A stretch of 64,000 nt of DNA from Labilibaculum sp. K2S (GCF_030372765.1 NZ_JAUCMW010000013.1:1-64000); one strand, 5' to 3'. Shown: positions 1 to 8,760, numbered from the stretch's first letter. Numbers and translations are program-made. The notes: generated from the letters alone by a model not told the origin.

Positions 1-6
1 TTTTTA

Positions 7-53
7 GTGGCACAACATCACCGAAATGGGTGGCACATATACACCGAAATACA
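7..53. mobile_element. Possible end of an IS21-like insertion sequence
   Basis: Two imperfect direct copies lie 23 bp apart. Each reads GTGGCACA, a short spacer, then CACCGAAAT (7-27 and 30-50). Multiple direct repeats of about this size at the element ends are typical of IS21-family (istA/istB) elements, and ends of similar wording occur in Bacteroidota. Any transposase genes would lie left of the window. The copies overlap the 3' end of the lipoprotein gene on the minus strand, which suggests insertion into that gene. The assignment is inferred from the repeat pattern only. Confidence 0.45.
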
Positions 54-485
54 CATTCTAATCTCTCCACACGTACTTATTCTTTCGCTTACCTCATAAT
101 AGTAAGCTGTTTCATTTATAAGAAGAATGGCTTCAGTATCATATTTGTATACAGTTGATATAAAATCATTGTAATTAATATCAATGTTTACCTTGAATTC
201 GTCTTTTGATGAAATGATTAGTGTTCTTGGATTGGATATTTCATTTTTAAGCGCATTCTCCATAAGTCTTCTGCGATCCATCGATTTCAAATCATTAATG
301 TTATCCCGGAAATATTCATTGTAGGTTTCTTCATTTAATGTTTTAATATTTATTTCATTAAAAACAGTAATTACAAATATTTTTTGATATTCTTCCTTTG
401 GTTTTTCTATGTTTTGAAAAGATACATACGAACTCGCACATCCACTTAAAAGGATTGATATATAAACTATTATCAGATTTTTCAT
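18..485 (-). CDS. Lipoprotein of unknown function, probably 3'-truncated
   Basis: The 155-aa product starts with a short hydrophobic signal and a lipobox LSGC (Cys16), so it should be lipidated and membrane-anchored. I recognise no domain. The middle is charged and mixed alpha/beta. The last ten or so residues are encoded by the direct repeats at 7-53, and the end is Cys-rich and unlike the rest. The original C-terminus was therefore probably lost when an element inserted. The gene is transcribed away from the divergent blaI-like gene, with about 145 bp between the two starts. I can only say it is an exported lipoprotein, possibly non-functional. Confidence 0.6.
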   Translation of the reverse strand: MKNLIIVYISILLSGCASSYVSFQNIEKPKEEYQKIFVITVFNEINIKTLNEETYNEYFRDNINDLKSMDRRRLMENALKNEISNPRTLIISSKDEFKVNIDINYNDFISTVYKYDTEAILLINETAYYYEVSERISTCGEIRMCISVYMCHPFR

Positions 486-581
486 GACTTGATATTAAGT
501 GTATACTAAACAGAATGCTTTGTGTATATGACAGTTTCATGATGGGATACACGTATTCCAAATTGTAAATTTTTCCAATAT

Positions 582-617
582 GACTATTTAAATAGTTGCA
601 CGACTATAAAAATAGTC
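582..617. promoter_or_regulatory. Two palindromic operators upstream of the BlaI-type repressor
   Basis: Two 16-bp dyads sit side by side just before the repressor start. One is GACTATTTAAATAGTT at 582-597 and the other GACTATAAAAATAGTC at 602-617. Their centres are 20 bp apart, about two helical turns, and the second ends 13 bp before the ATG. Paired dyads of this kind are what BlaI/MecI dimers bind, so autorepression is the likely role. They could also serve the divergent lipoprotein gene. Confidence 0.7.
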
Positions 618-630
618 ATACATTAGCGCC

Positions 631-1011
631 ATGAAAGAATTAACAAAGGCGGAAGAACAAATTATGCAATATTTATGGAAGCTTGAAAAAGCTTTCCTAA
701 AAGATATTATTGAAGAATTTCCACATCCCAGACCTGCATATACTACCATATCAACAGTAGTAAGGGTTTTGGTAAAAAAGGAGATAATCGGTTTTACAAC
801 TTTTGGGAAAGTAAATCAGTACTATCCATTAATATCAAAAAATGCTTATACTCGAGAGTTTATGAAAGGAGTTATGAAGAGTTTCTTTAATGATTCAGTT
901 GGAGGATTTACTTCCTTTTTTGCTCGCGAACAAGATCTATCACTTTCGGAATTGGAGGAAATGAGAGCTTTAATTGAAGAGCAAATCAATAATAAGAAGG
1001 ATAATGTTTGA
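631..1011 (+). CDS. BlaI/MecI-family transcriptional repressor
   Basis: The 126-aa size and the N-terminal pattern (LTKAEEQIMQYLW, then a winged helix around residues 5-75) are those of BlaI/MecI/CopY-type penicillinase repressors. The C-terminal helical part (about 80-120) would form the dimer. In this family the repressor is released when a partner membrane metalloprotease (BlaR1/MecR1) is activated. Here that partner gene follows directly, starting inside the last codons of this one (8-bp overlap), so the two are translationally coupled. Two palindromes upstream are the probable operators. Many Bacteroidota carry such pairs without a beta-lactamase, and none is visible here, so the signal is unknown; cell-wall stress is a guess. 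Confidence 0.88.
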   Translation: MKELTKAEEQIMQYLWKLEKAFLKDIIEEFPHPRPAYTTISTVVRVLVKKEIIGFTTFGKVNQYYPLISKNAYTREFMKGVMKSFFNDSVGGFTSFFAREQDLSLSELEEMRALIEEQINNKKDNV

Positions 1012-2359
1012 GCTTGGAATCTATCTATTGGAGTCCGGCATTTGTTTGGCTGGATTTTATCTTGCGTATAAATTGCTTTTGGCCGGGGACACCTTTGTTG
1101 CCAGAAATAGATGGTATTTGTTGCTTATTACTTTACTGTCATTGATTATCCCACTGTTAAGTTTTTCGTGGGGAGCTGAAAGTTTTTCCATGCTTAATCA
1201 ATTTACAGGAGAATTTGAACAATCATTTCAAACGGAGTTTATTCCATTTACTGATATTGATTCGAAAGTATCTTCTTTTTCAATGATTTCGCTCCTTTTG
1301 ATTTTGTATTTTATAGGAGTATTACTATCACTTTTCCGAATTGTAAGACATGTATTTCATCTCGTTAAATTAATACAAGCCAATGAAATAAGAATTTGTA
1401 ATGGTTTAAAAATAGTATCCGTAAACGAAAATTCTTCGCCGTATTCTTTCTTTGGATATGTCTTTTTGAACCCACAATTACTTCCTGAATCGGAACAAGA
1501 ACATGTTCTTTTGCACGAATCCATACATGCCCGACAGTATCATTCTCTTGATTTATTATTCATTGAGTTAGTGAAAACGGTTTTATGGTTTAATCCTTTC
1601 ATCTATTTAGTAAATCGATCATTGATCGAAATACATGAATACTTGGCCGATAGGGAATGTTTATATGAAGGAATTGACAAAGTAAATTATCAAAAATCCC
1701 TTTTACGCAATGTGGAAAGCCAGATGATGTTTGCTTTGACCAGTTCTTTTAATTCATCCTTAACTTTAAAAAGAATTAAAATGATTAAAAAAATAAATAC
1801 ATCTCAATTAGCACATCTTAAAATTATTCTGGTTATTCCGGTACTTTTAATCAGTTTGTTGAGTTTTAGTTTTTCGGAATCAGCACCACAGTTTTTAGAA
1901 GGCAATTTCGATAAATTCTACCCTGTAGAACAATTGAGTTTTCCTTTGAAACAGGGAGAAAAAATTTTTATTTCTTCGGGTTACGGAGAAAGAATCCATC
2001 CAATTACTAAAAAGAAAACATTTCACAACGGAATGGATGTTGCTGCTCCTAAAGGAACTCCTGTACTTTCTGTTTCTGATGGAATTGTTAGCAAGGTGAA
2101 CAATCAATTTGTACAAGGGAAAGGATACGGTCGTTTTGTAATTATCGATCATCAGAATGGTTTTTCCAGTTTGTACTCTCAGATGGATTCTTACTCAGTG
2201 AAAGAAGGACAAAAAGTGTCGAAAGGAGATCTTGTTGGAACGATTGGAACTTCAGGCTTGACAACGGGTCCACATTTGCATTTTGAGCTTAAAAAGGATG
2301 GGAAACTTGTAAATCCGGCTGATTTTTTTGAAAAGGATTTGTCTGCTTATCAAAAATAA
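1004..2359 (+). CDS. M56 (BlaR1-like) membrane metalloprotease fused to an M23 domain
   Basis: The chosen start (ATG at 1004, MFELGIYLL) overlaps the repressor stop and opens directly into the first membrane helix; an in-frame upstream start exists at 974. The product is 451 aa. It has membrane segments near residues 3-24, 34-52, 90-112 and 272-290. A cytosolic zinc-protease site HESIH lies at 171-175, with a downstream HEYLADRE at 211-218, as in M56 sensors. After the last helix an M23-type domain (about 315-445) replaces the usual penicillin-binding sensor. It keeps HNGMD (341-345) and HLHFE (424-428), but the intermediate catalytic histidine, normally in a Y-x-H motif, appears as Gln in LYSQMD. 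The M23 part may therefore sense or bind peptidoglycan rather than cut it. M56-M23 fusions are known in Bacteroidota; the sensing role is inferred. Confidence 0.85.
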   Translation: MFELGIYLLESGICLAGFYLAYKLLLAGDTFVARNRWYLLLITLLSLIIPLLSFSWGAESFSMLNQFTGEFEQSFQTEFIPFTDIDSKVSSFSMISLLLILYFIGVLLSLFRIVRHVFHLVKLIQANEIRICNGLKIVSVNENSSPYSFFGYVFLNPQLLPESEQEHVLLHESIHARQYHSLDLLFIELVKTVLWFNPFIYLVNRSLIEIHEYLADRECLYEGIDKVNYQKSLLRNVESQMMFALTSSFNSSLTLKRIKMIKKINTSQLAHLKIILVIPVLLISLLSFSFSESAPQFLEGNFDKFYPVEQLSFPLKQGEKIFISSGYGERIHPITKKKTFHNGMDVAAPKGTPVLSVSDGIVSKVNNQFVQGKGYGRFVIIDHQNGFSSLYSQMDSYSVKEGQKVSKGDLVGTIGTSGLTTGPHLHFELKKDGKLVNPADFFEKDLSAYQK

Positions 2360-2385
2360 AAAAAAGGGGATCGAACGATCCCCTT
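2356..2385 (-). terminator. Intrinsic terminator between convergent genes
   Basis: A perfect 10-bp stem (AAGGGGATCG/CGATCCCCTT, 2364-2373 with 2376-2385) is followed, on the minus strand, by a run of T. It fits termination of the gene at 2391-3938 and may also stop the convergent M56 gene. Confidence 0.8.
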
Positions 2386-2390
2386 ATCTA

Positions 2391-3938
2391 CTATCGCTTA
2401 TTTTTTTCAATTTTTTCCATAATTATTTCCTGTACCGGCCGATTTTCAATTTTTGAATCCAGCCACGAAATAATATCCAGATATAAAAATGCTCTTTTCT
2501 CGAAAGGATCATTAACCCATTTTTGCAAATCAATTCTTGATTTTTTCAATTCATCCTTCAATTGATCAGGACTGATTGAGCTAAGTTTTCTTAGGAAACG
2601 AAGGATGTATTTTTGAACTTCCTGTAAATCTTCCATTTTTGCCAGAAAACGATAGGTCGATCGTATTTGGTATTCCAAGAGTTCTGTATTTTCCAACTCG
2701 TAGTGGCTAATTAGATTTAATATTCTGCCAAAGCAATGAATATCGCCGCGAAGCGTGGTATCTCTTACATCGGAAATTCGATTCAAATATTTAATCGCTT
2801 CTTTGTATTGACCATTGCCGAAATACAAACACGCAATTTTATAGTAGAAAACCAACGCGCGGTGATTGTCCATTCCAAATTTATTCTCTTCAAGAAAATG
2901 TTCAATTTTTGGAATTAGGTGTATTCCTTTATTAAAAGTCCCATCCATAAAATGCCTGTTTATACGGTGCATATACAGGAACATATTTAAAAGTATATTT
3001 AAATTTGAATTGTGTTGGAATTGTTCTTCATTCTCCAATTTTCTTAATAAGCGCAGGTTCTTTTTAAATGTAGTTACATGATTTGTGTAAAAGAGAGCTG
3101 CCAAAACATTGTTCAGTCCTTTCAGATACAAATCGGTATGAATGTGAATCATCTCTGGATTTGTTTGAAAAAGATCAACCCACTTTTGTGCATATTTATA
3201 GCACATTAAAAAATCCTGAACAATTAAATAATACCAAACGTAGGATTGGAACAAATACAATTTCTCAAAGAAACTTAAGGATTGAATATCATAGGGATGT
3301 AAGTTGGTGTTAAAAAATTCTTTCACCATCAATAAATCTTTCTCGTTTCGGACATATCCAACTTTAAGATATAAACCATAAAGTCGAATCGACATGTTCG
3401 AGAAGAATACAACTCCATCCATAATTTTACTGATTTCGGTTGCTTCCCGGGTAATTTCTTCGGCTCTGTTTTCAATACTTTTAGTAACGTATTGCGATTC
3501 TAATAACTTTTCGAATTGAACAATTTCAAATACCAAAATATTCTTCTTGTTTTTTCGGGCCAGGGCTTTCGTTTTATCAAGTATTCTTAAACTTTGCTGA
3601 TATAAGCCTTTGTTGTATAAAACTTTTGCGTGATCAATCTGTTCACGGATACTGATGCTGATATCATGATTAATTTGCGTTAATCGCAGGCTGGTAAGAA
3701 GTTGTTTGTATAAGTGTGCTTTGAGATTCGGAAGCTGAGATTGCTTTATTTCTTTTGCTTTTTTTAAAATGATGGTCTCATTGTAGTCATCCATTTTATC
3801 CAAAACATCGAAAAGTTGTAAGAATTTCGTCTCCTTTTCACTGCTAATTCTATTGGCATACAACTTGAAATTTCGTTTCTCCGATTTCGAAATCGATTTA
3901 ATTAATTGAAACAGAGGGTCTATTTGTTGTTTAGGCAT
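2391..3938 (-). CDS. Predicted all-helical (TPR-like) cytoplasmic protein, function unknown
   Basis: The start at 3938 (MPKQQIDPL) is preferred because the preceding 16 in-frame residues look like leader sequence; it gives 515 aa. There is no signal peptide or membrane segment. The sequence is dominated by amphipathic helices with repeated aromatic and leucine positions (for example the stretches around residues 100-180 and 330-420), giving a TPR-like solenoid appearance without a clear canonical TPR consensus. Proteins of this type are common in Bacteroidota and usually annotated as hypothetical. It is a single-gene unit ending at an intrinsic terminator. I make no functional claim beyond a scaffold-like fold. 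Confidence 0.6.
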   Translation of the reverse strand: MPKQQIDPLFQLIKSISKSEKRNFKLYANRISSEKETKFLQLFDVLDKMDDYNETIILKKAKEIKQSQLPNLKAHLYKQLLTSLRLTQINHDISISIREQIDHAKVLYNKGLYQQSLRILDKTKALARKNKKNILVFEIVQFEKLLESQYVTKSIENRAEEITREATEISKIMDGVVFFSNMSIRLYGLYLKVGYVRNEKDLLMVKEFFNTNLHPYDIQSLSFFEKLYLFQSYVWYYLIVQDFLMCYKYAQKWVDLFQTNPEMIHIHTDLYLKGLNNVLAALFYTNHVTTFKKNLRLLRKLENEEQFQHNSNLNILLNMFLYMHRINRHFMDGTFNKGIHLIPKIEHFLEENKFGMDNHRALVFYYKIACLYFGNGQYKEAIKYLNRISDVRDTTLRGDIHCFGRILNLISHYELENTELLEYQIRSTYRFLAKMEDLQEVQKYILRFLRKLSSISPDQLKDELKKSRIDLQKWVNDPFEKRAFLYLDIISWLDSKIENRPVQEIIMEKIEKNKR

Positions 3939-4109
3939 TGTAAAAGATGTGTGAGTTAACTGTTTGGTAAACAGTGTAATTTTCAATTTTCATTTTGCTT
4001 GAACTTCGTAGTTTGTATTAAAAAACGATTTTCGTAATCTCAATTCATGAGCTACATTTGAATCATCAAATCAAGAGAATGATTCAATTAAATAATCTTG
4101 AAACGGAAC

Positions 4110-4472
4110 ATGAATACAACAAATCTGTTATCAAAATTAACAAAATCCGAGAAACTAGAAACAGTTATCGGATTAAATCAAGCTCTTGAATGTATTGGAG
4201 TCGATCAAATTAACAAAGATCTTAGTCGAAATCAGGCTATTGAAATTGGGAATGTGATTGTTAATAAATTTGCCGGCGTAATGAATTTGACCAGATTGGT
4301 GGAATCCATTAAAGAAGTGGTCTCAGTTGAAGAATTGGAAGCATTTAGAAATGAACTGTCAGGCAAATTAAATTCTGTTGTTGCAAATACAACGAAAGCT
4401 CCAATCCATCAGAAACGAATGGCTGCTTTAAAGAGTAGTTTTGAGGAAATTTCTGGTGACAGCGTACTTTAA
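4110..4472 (+). CDS. Small protein of unknown function
   Basis: The ATG at 4110 (MNTTNLLSKLTKSEKLE) gives 120 aa; a TTG four codons earlier is a less likely start. The protein is soluble, lysine- and glutamate-rich and predicted helical, with no signal peptide, cysteines or recognisable motif. It is divergent from the helical-protein gene at 2391-3938, with about 170 bp between the starts. Codon use is like its neighbours. The downstream non-coding region carries an 18-nt segment shared with the putative small RNA at 47 kb, so its 3' UTR could be a pairing site. I do not recognise the family. Confidence 0.55.
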   Translation: MNTTNLLSKLTKSEKLETVIGLNQALECIGVDQINKDLSRNQAIEIGNVIVNKFAGVMNLTRLVESIKEVVSVEELEAFRNELSGKLNSVVANTTKAPIHQKRMAALKSSFEEISGDSVL

Positions 4473-4796
4473 AAACCATTTGTAGTTGTTAATTCAATTG
4501 CAATTTTTTAGAGAGTTGGTAACACTATCCCCCTTGTGTTATTAATGATCTAACTATTAACCAAACATGAAGAATACTAAGTTGTGATGGTTCTGTGAGG
4601 AAATGAACGATTTCTTTTTGGCTTGTTAGTAAAAATATTTACGAATGATCCAATCCGTTAGAATTAGTAGTTTAAAAGTAAGTTAGGTGTGATTATACTT
4701 TTTTGAGAAACATTCCATGCTTAATCGGATCTCTTAGATTCTTCTTGTTATTATTTAGACCATCTTTTTGATTATGTTTTAATATTTAGTTGTGAT
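4473..4796. other. Non-coding region with an 18-nt element shared with 47.1 kb
   Basis: No plausible gene is seen. At 4548-4565 it holds ATCTAACTATTAACCAAA, identical to 47112-47129. The flank before it (GGTAAC, then a C-rich stretch ending CCCTT) is also similar at both places. I found no clear promoter of the TAnnTTTG type on either strand here. The region lies between a plus-strand gene and the 3' end of a minus-strand receptor gene, so it may be transcribed from either side. Confidence 0.5.
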
Positions 4797-4829
4797 AACC
4801 GGCAAGATTTTTCTTCGCCGGTTTTTTTA
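4797..4829 (+). terminator. Intrinsic terminator, plus strand
   Basis: Stem AACCGGC (4797-4803) pairs with GCCGGTT (4817-4823) and is followed by a run of seven or more T. It lies about 325 nt after the small gene ending at 4472. Either that gene has a long 3' UTR or there is a separate short transcript. Confidence 0.7.
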
Positions 4830-4856
4830 TGGAATGTTTTGAGTAATCAATCACTA

Positions 4857-7358
4857 TTAAATTGTGATTTTAAAATACAAACGTATTGAAGTAGGTACTG
4901 TTTCTGTATAGATACTGATCGAATTGATCTGATCCAATGGAATTTTTTCGTAAGATTCGTAGGTGATGTTGTTGCGGTCTAGAATATTATGGAATAATAC
5001 TCCAACTTCGCATTTTGTTTTTTTAGGATAAAACTTGTAAATAAGAGCTGCATCAAGTCTTGTGTAATCTGGTTCAGCTACTATTTTGTTTCGGCTCGAA
5101 TAGATCGGGAAACCAGAACCGTAAATATAATTTGCTGAAATATAAAACGGTTTCAAAGCCAGTAAACCTGCTGTTTTTAATTCATGACGCTGATCGTGCA
5201 GTGCTCTGCGATATTCGTTGGTATTAAAATAATCGAAATTTTCGAGCGTTTTGCTTAAGGTGTAAGAGATCCATATGGCATGATCGCCCAGATCCTTTTT
5301 TGCAAAAATATCCAACCCGTAACTTTTGCTTTTACCCAAAGATATATTGCCTTCTTGTCGGTATTTGTAATATCGGGTATGTCCGTCTGTTTTTTTATAA
5401 TACCCCTCAACGCTAAATGTAAATCCATTGTAGTTATAAGATCCTCCGGCAACATGATGAACTGATTCCAATACGGGAATGTCTTTTTCATTGGCGCCTA
5501 CCCAGATGTAACGGAAATCTCCAGTTTCACTTACGACAGAACTTTTTGTAATGAATTGTTTGTACAAGCCCCAGGCACCATTGATCCCAACCCTCTCGGA
5601 GAGTTTTAGACTAAGAGAAATTCGTGGCTCCCAATATACTTTTTTCAGATTGATTGGATAATTGGCCAGGAATCCGGCTTTAATGGAAACACCGCTGCTA
5701 ATATTCAGATTGTTTTGAAAATAGCAGCCAATTCGGTCTGCTTTGGATTTTATGTGCAGGATATTGATGTCGAGAGAGTCTTCCTTTAAATTAACTTCAT
5801 TGTTGATGTAATTAATTCCGGTCTCGAAATTTTGATCTTCAGCAAAAACAAATGAATTTTTAAGTGTTGCCCTGTATTCTAAAATGCTGTTTTTGGATTT
5901 GTCATCTCTTCTGAAGAACTCTTCGTTGGTACGAATTCTGGTTATAGACACCACATCGCTGGTTTTGGTATCTAACTCAGACCGGGAAACGGATAGCGAA
6001 CTGGTATTTCCATTTCTCCAAACTTTCCCATAGTTAATAGAACCACCAAATTGATTATTGCCTTCGAATTTGTGTTTTTTTGCATTTGTATACGATTCTG
6101 TTGTAATATCGTATGAATATCTATCTTCTCCTGTCATCAGGCTTAGTGATAAATTATCTCCGTTCTCCCAATTGCTTGTGAATTTAAAGTTGATATCATG
6201 AAATTTATAATCCGGAGCTACATCCAAATCACCGAAAGGGGAAACATCACTTCCCTGCCCAAGGCCGTGTCCTAGGTTGCCAATGTTTGATGAAGCATAC
6301 TTGATCTGCTCATCTTTAAAAAGGTTGTAATAAGTTTGCCGGAAGGCCAATAGCATAGAGGATCGTTTACCAATAGGCTGTTCGTAGGATCCACTTGCCG
6401 TGATATTATTTAAAGTCAGATTTAGAGTAGGCTTAAGACGACTGCCGTTTTTGCCGGTAATGTGCACAATTCCACCAACCCGATCGCCGTAGCGGGCATC
6501 AAAACCACCTTTTAAAACTTCAATATTTTTTACAACCAAAGGATTAACCGCGCCAATATCTTCATAAACATTTTTTAGTCCCCAAAGAGTAATGTTATCG
6601 AATAATACCTGACTTTCACCTTCGTATGACCCCCAAATAATCAGGTCGTTTTTTTGTTCGCCGGCGGCTAGAATTCCCGGTTGCAAGCGAAGCAATTCAA
6701 AAACAGAATTGTCGTTGTTGGTGGGAAGAAATCCTGCTATTTTATGGTTTAGTTTTAAGTTTCCGGCCTGATTACCCATTTTAATAAATGTCTGAACAAT
6801 TTTATCCGTAACTGTTATTTCTGGTAGATCGGTGCTGGCAGCACTTAGCAGAATATTTTGGTTTGCTCCTTGATTCACAAGGGTGTCGTGTATGAAGTAT
6901 CCCAAATAGGAAGCTAAAATTCGAAAGGTACTATCTGTTTCCGAAGTAAACGAAAAGTTTCCCTGCTCATCGGTAGCCATGGGCGAATCGTTAATGGTTA
7001 GATGAGAGAAAGGAAGAGGCTCCAAGCTTTCCCTATCCAGTATTTGGCCGAAAATTCGATATTGAGTAATTCTTTCTTGCGGAAAAATTAAGTATACCTC
7101 ATTGGATTTTTGATAATTAAGAGGAAGTTTTCGCAGCAGAAAGTCTATTGTTTTATCTTTCGAAGAAAAAGATTTGTCTATACTTATGATATAGTTGGAA
7201 AGTAAATCATTATTAAAAGAAAGTTGAAAATCATATTGATCCCTTAGATCAATCAATACTTCGCTCAAAGCTTTTTTATTGGCTTTAACTGTAATTTTTT
7301 GAGCAGAAATATTTGAAAAAACCAATCCTAATAGTAGAAAGATGATGATTCGTCTCAC
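4857..7358 (-). CDS. TonB-dependent outer-membrane receptor with STN and carboxypeptidase-like domains
   Basis: The 833-aa product begins at a GTG that directly follows the TAA of the anti-sigma gene. A signal peptide (about 1-19, ending ISAQ) is followed by a secretin/TonB short N-terminal (STN) domain (about 20-95), a CarboxypepD_reg-like domain (about 100-175), a plug domain containing IEVLKGGFDARYGDRVGG, and a beta-barrel ending in alternating aromatic residues. STN domains pass an outer-membrane signal to a FecR anti-sigma factor, which is encoded just upstream with its sigma factor. This is therefore a transducing receptor whose ligand probably induces its own operon. No SusD partner is present, so polysaccharide uptake is not implied. 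The substrate cannot be read from the sequence. Confidence 0.88.
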   Translation of the reverse strand: MRRIIIFLLLGLVFSNISAQKITVKANKKALSEVLIDLRDQYDFQLSFNNDLLSNYIISIDKSFSSKDKTIDFLLRKLPLNYQKSNEVYLIFPQERITQYRIFGQILDRESLEPLPFSHLTINDSPMATDEQGNFSFTSETDSTFRILASYLGYFIHDTLVNQGANQNILLSAASTDLPEITVTDKIVQTFIKMGNQAGNLKLNHKIAGFLPTNNDNSVFELLRLQPGILAAGEQKNDLIIWGSYEGESQVLFDNITLWGLKNVYEDIGAVNPLVVKNIEVLKGGFDARYGDRVGGIVHITGKNGSRLKPTLNLTLNNITASGSYEQPIGKRSSMLLAFRQTYYNLFKDEQIKYASSNIGNLGHGLGQGSDVSPFGDLDVAPDYKFHDINFKFTSNWENGDNLSLSLMTGEDRYSYDITTESYTNAKKHKFEGNNQFGGSINYGKVWRNGNTSSLSVSRSELDTKTSDVVSITRIRTNEEFFRRDDKSKNSILEYRATLKNSFVFAEDQNFETGINYINNEVNLKEDSLDINILHIKSKADRIGCYFQNNLNISSGVSIKAGFLANYPINLKKVYWEPRISLSLKLSERVGINGAWGLYKQFITKSSVVSETGDFRYIWVGANEKDIPVLESVHHVAGGSYNYNGFTFSVEGYYKKTDGHTRYYKYRQEGNISLGKSKSYGLDIFAKKDLGDHAIWISYTLSKTLENFDYFNTNEYRRALHDQRHELKTAGLLALKPFYISANYIYGSGFPIYSSRNKIVAEPDYTRLDAALIYKFYPKKTKCEVGVLFHNILDRNNITYESYEKIPLDQINSISIYTETVPTSIRLYFKITI

Positions 7359-8228
7359 TTATTGGGCATTAGAGGTTATGATGTAATTGTTGTTGGGTCC
7401 TTTTACAAATTTTAATCCAAGAGGCATGCATACGGTATGTAATACCATTTCTACAGATTTTTCTTTGCCAAACTTCCCGGTATAAATTAAATCAAATTTA
7501 CCCTTTTCTACGATATTAATATTGTATTGCAGTTCAATTTCTTCAAAAACAAGCGGTAAAGGTGTTTTAGTGAATAGAAACAAATTGTTGCGCCATGATA
7601 TCTTATCCTCAGTGTTTTTACATTTTTGAAGCTCTATTTTACCATTCTGGGTAACAAAGGCATAATCGTTTGGCAGCAAAAGAATTTTGTCTGATGTAAG
7701 ATTGGAAACGACTTTAACTTTACCGGTATAACAGGTAACCTTGTATTGACTCCCTCTGGCATAAATATTAAAGCTGGTTCCCAAAATATAGGTCTTGCCA
7801 TAGTTCGAGGCAATTTCGAATTTACTTCCTTTTGTAATTGTAAAGAATGCTTCGCCTTCAAATTTTACTTTTCTCGAAAATCTCCACCAGTATGGTTTGT
7901 AGGATATGCTTGAGTTTGCATTTAAATCGACTATTGACTGATCGGGTAAGTTAACACTTAAATGTTCCCCCTTTGGACAATGAATTGTTTTAGTGTAAAG
8001 ATTTATGAAACCTGTGAATCCTAACAGAATTAGAATACAAGCTGCGGCTGCATATTTTATCCATTGCACCCTTATTATCTTTGTTACAGAGGCGGGAGCA
8101 GAGGTTTTCTTCGAAAGCTCTTTCCAGACATCCTCTTTGGATTTTGAATAAGTGACTTCGATTTTCGGAAGTGAATTTAGAAAATCCATATCCGGCTTGA
8201 GTTCGTTATGTTGGTTGTCGTTTTTCAT
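7359..8228 (-). CDS. FecR-family anti-sigma factor
   Basis: The 289-aa product has a cytoplasmic N-terminus (about 1-55), one membrane helix (about 56-76) and a periplasmic FecR domain (about 82-175, with NLPDQSIVDLNANSSISY and the GEAFFTI motif). A C-terminal DUF4974-like domain (about 215-285) is typical of Bacteroidota and contacts the STN domain of a receptor. Its ATG follows the sigma-factor stop with no gap, and its stop abuts the receptor GTG, so the three genes form one tightly coupled operon. Its expected role is to hold the ECF sigma factor at the membrane until the receptor signals. Confidence 0.92.
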   Translation of the reverse strand: MKNDNQHNELKPDMDFLNSLPKIEVTYSKSKEDVWKELSKKTSAPASVTKIIRVQWIKYAAAACILILLGFTGFINLYTKTIHCPKGEHLSVNLPDQSIVDLNANSSISYKPYWWRFSRKVKFEGEAFFTITKGSKFEIASNYGKTYILGTSFNIYARGSQYKVTCYTGKVKVVSNLTSDKILLLPNDYAFVTQNGKIELQKCKNTEDKISWRNNLFLFTKTPLPLVFEEIELQYNINIVEKGKFDLIYTGKFGKEKSVEMVLHTVCMPLGLKFVKGPNNNYIITSNAQ

Positions 8229-8714
8229 TTATCTTCCTAAAGCATTTCTTAAAAATGAAAGTGCGTATGACATTCTTTTTTCAACAGCTTTTACGCTTAG
8301 TTCTAATCGATCGGCAATTTCCTGGTATTTTAAGCCTTCCATTCTGCTCATTAAAAAAACAGTTCGTTGTTTTTCCGAGAGTTCTTCCAGTGCCGTTTCA
8401 TATTTTGTTGTTAGTTCTTTATACGCCAGTTGATCTTCAGGTGAGTGATTGTCAACAGCAGGTTCTAATTTCACCAAGTATTTTTGGGCTACTTTTTCTC
8501 TTCTGTATTTACTGATAAAAAGATCGCCTGCAATTTTGTAGAGTAAAGATCGTAAAGGTTTCTCATCGAAATCTAAATTCTTCTCCCACAATTTCATAAA
8601 ACTATCCTGCGCAATATCAGTGGCCAGTTCTTCATCCCGGGAACGATAGTAAATATAGTTCCGGATTGAATCGAAATGGTTGTCAAATAAGAGTTTAAAT
8701 TCTTCCTGTGTCAA
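8229..8714 (-). CDS. ECF RNA polymerase sigma factor (FecI-like)
   Basis: At 161 aa this has the size and both domains of an ECF sigma factor. Region 2 includes IRNYIYYRSRDEELATDIAQ and SFMKLWE. Region 4 includes LEELSEKQRTVFLMSRMEGL, with the helix-turn-helix YQEIADRLELSVKAVEKRMS near the C-terminus. The partner FecR gene follows immediately. It should direct transcription of the receptor operon in response to a signal relayed by the STN domain. A perfect inverted repeat at 8761-8793 lies 47 bp upstream of the start and may take part in control. Confidence 0.93.
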   Translation of the reverse strand: MTQEEFKLLFDNHFDSIRNYIYYRSRDEELATDIAQDSFMKLWEKNLDFDEKPLRSLLYKIAGDLFISKYRREKVAQKYLVKLEPAVDNHSPEDQLAYKELTTKYETALEELSEKQRTVFLMSRMEGLKYQEIADRLELSVKAVEKRMSYALSFLRNALGR

Positions 8715-8760
8715 GATTTGGGGATTGGTTTAGAGTAAAAATAAACTTTTTCGGTGAATT

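Noticed and set aside
631..2359. Beta-lactam resistance operon
   Set aside because: The repressor/sensor pair resembles BlaI/BlaR1, but no beta-lactamase or penicillin-binding domain is present.
4857..7358. SusC/SusD-type polysaccharide utilisation locus
   Set aside because: There is no SusD gene or glycoside hydrolase nearby. The receptor is paired with FecI/FecR only.
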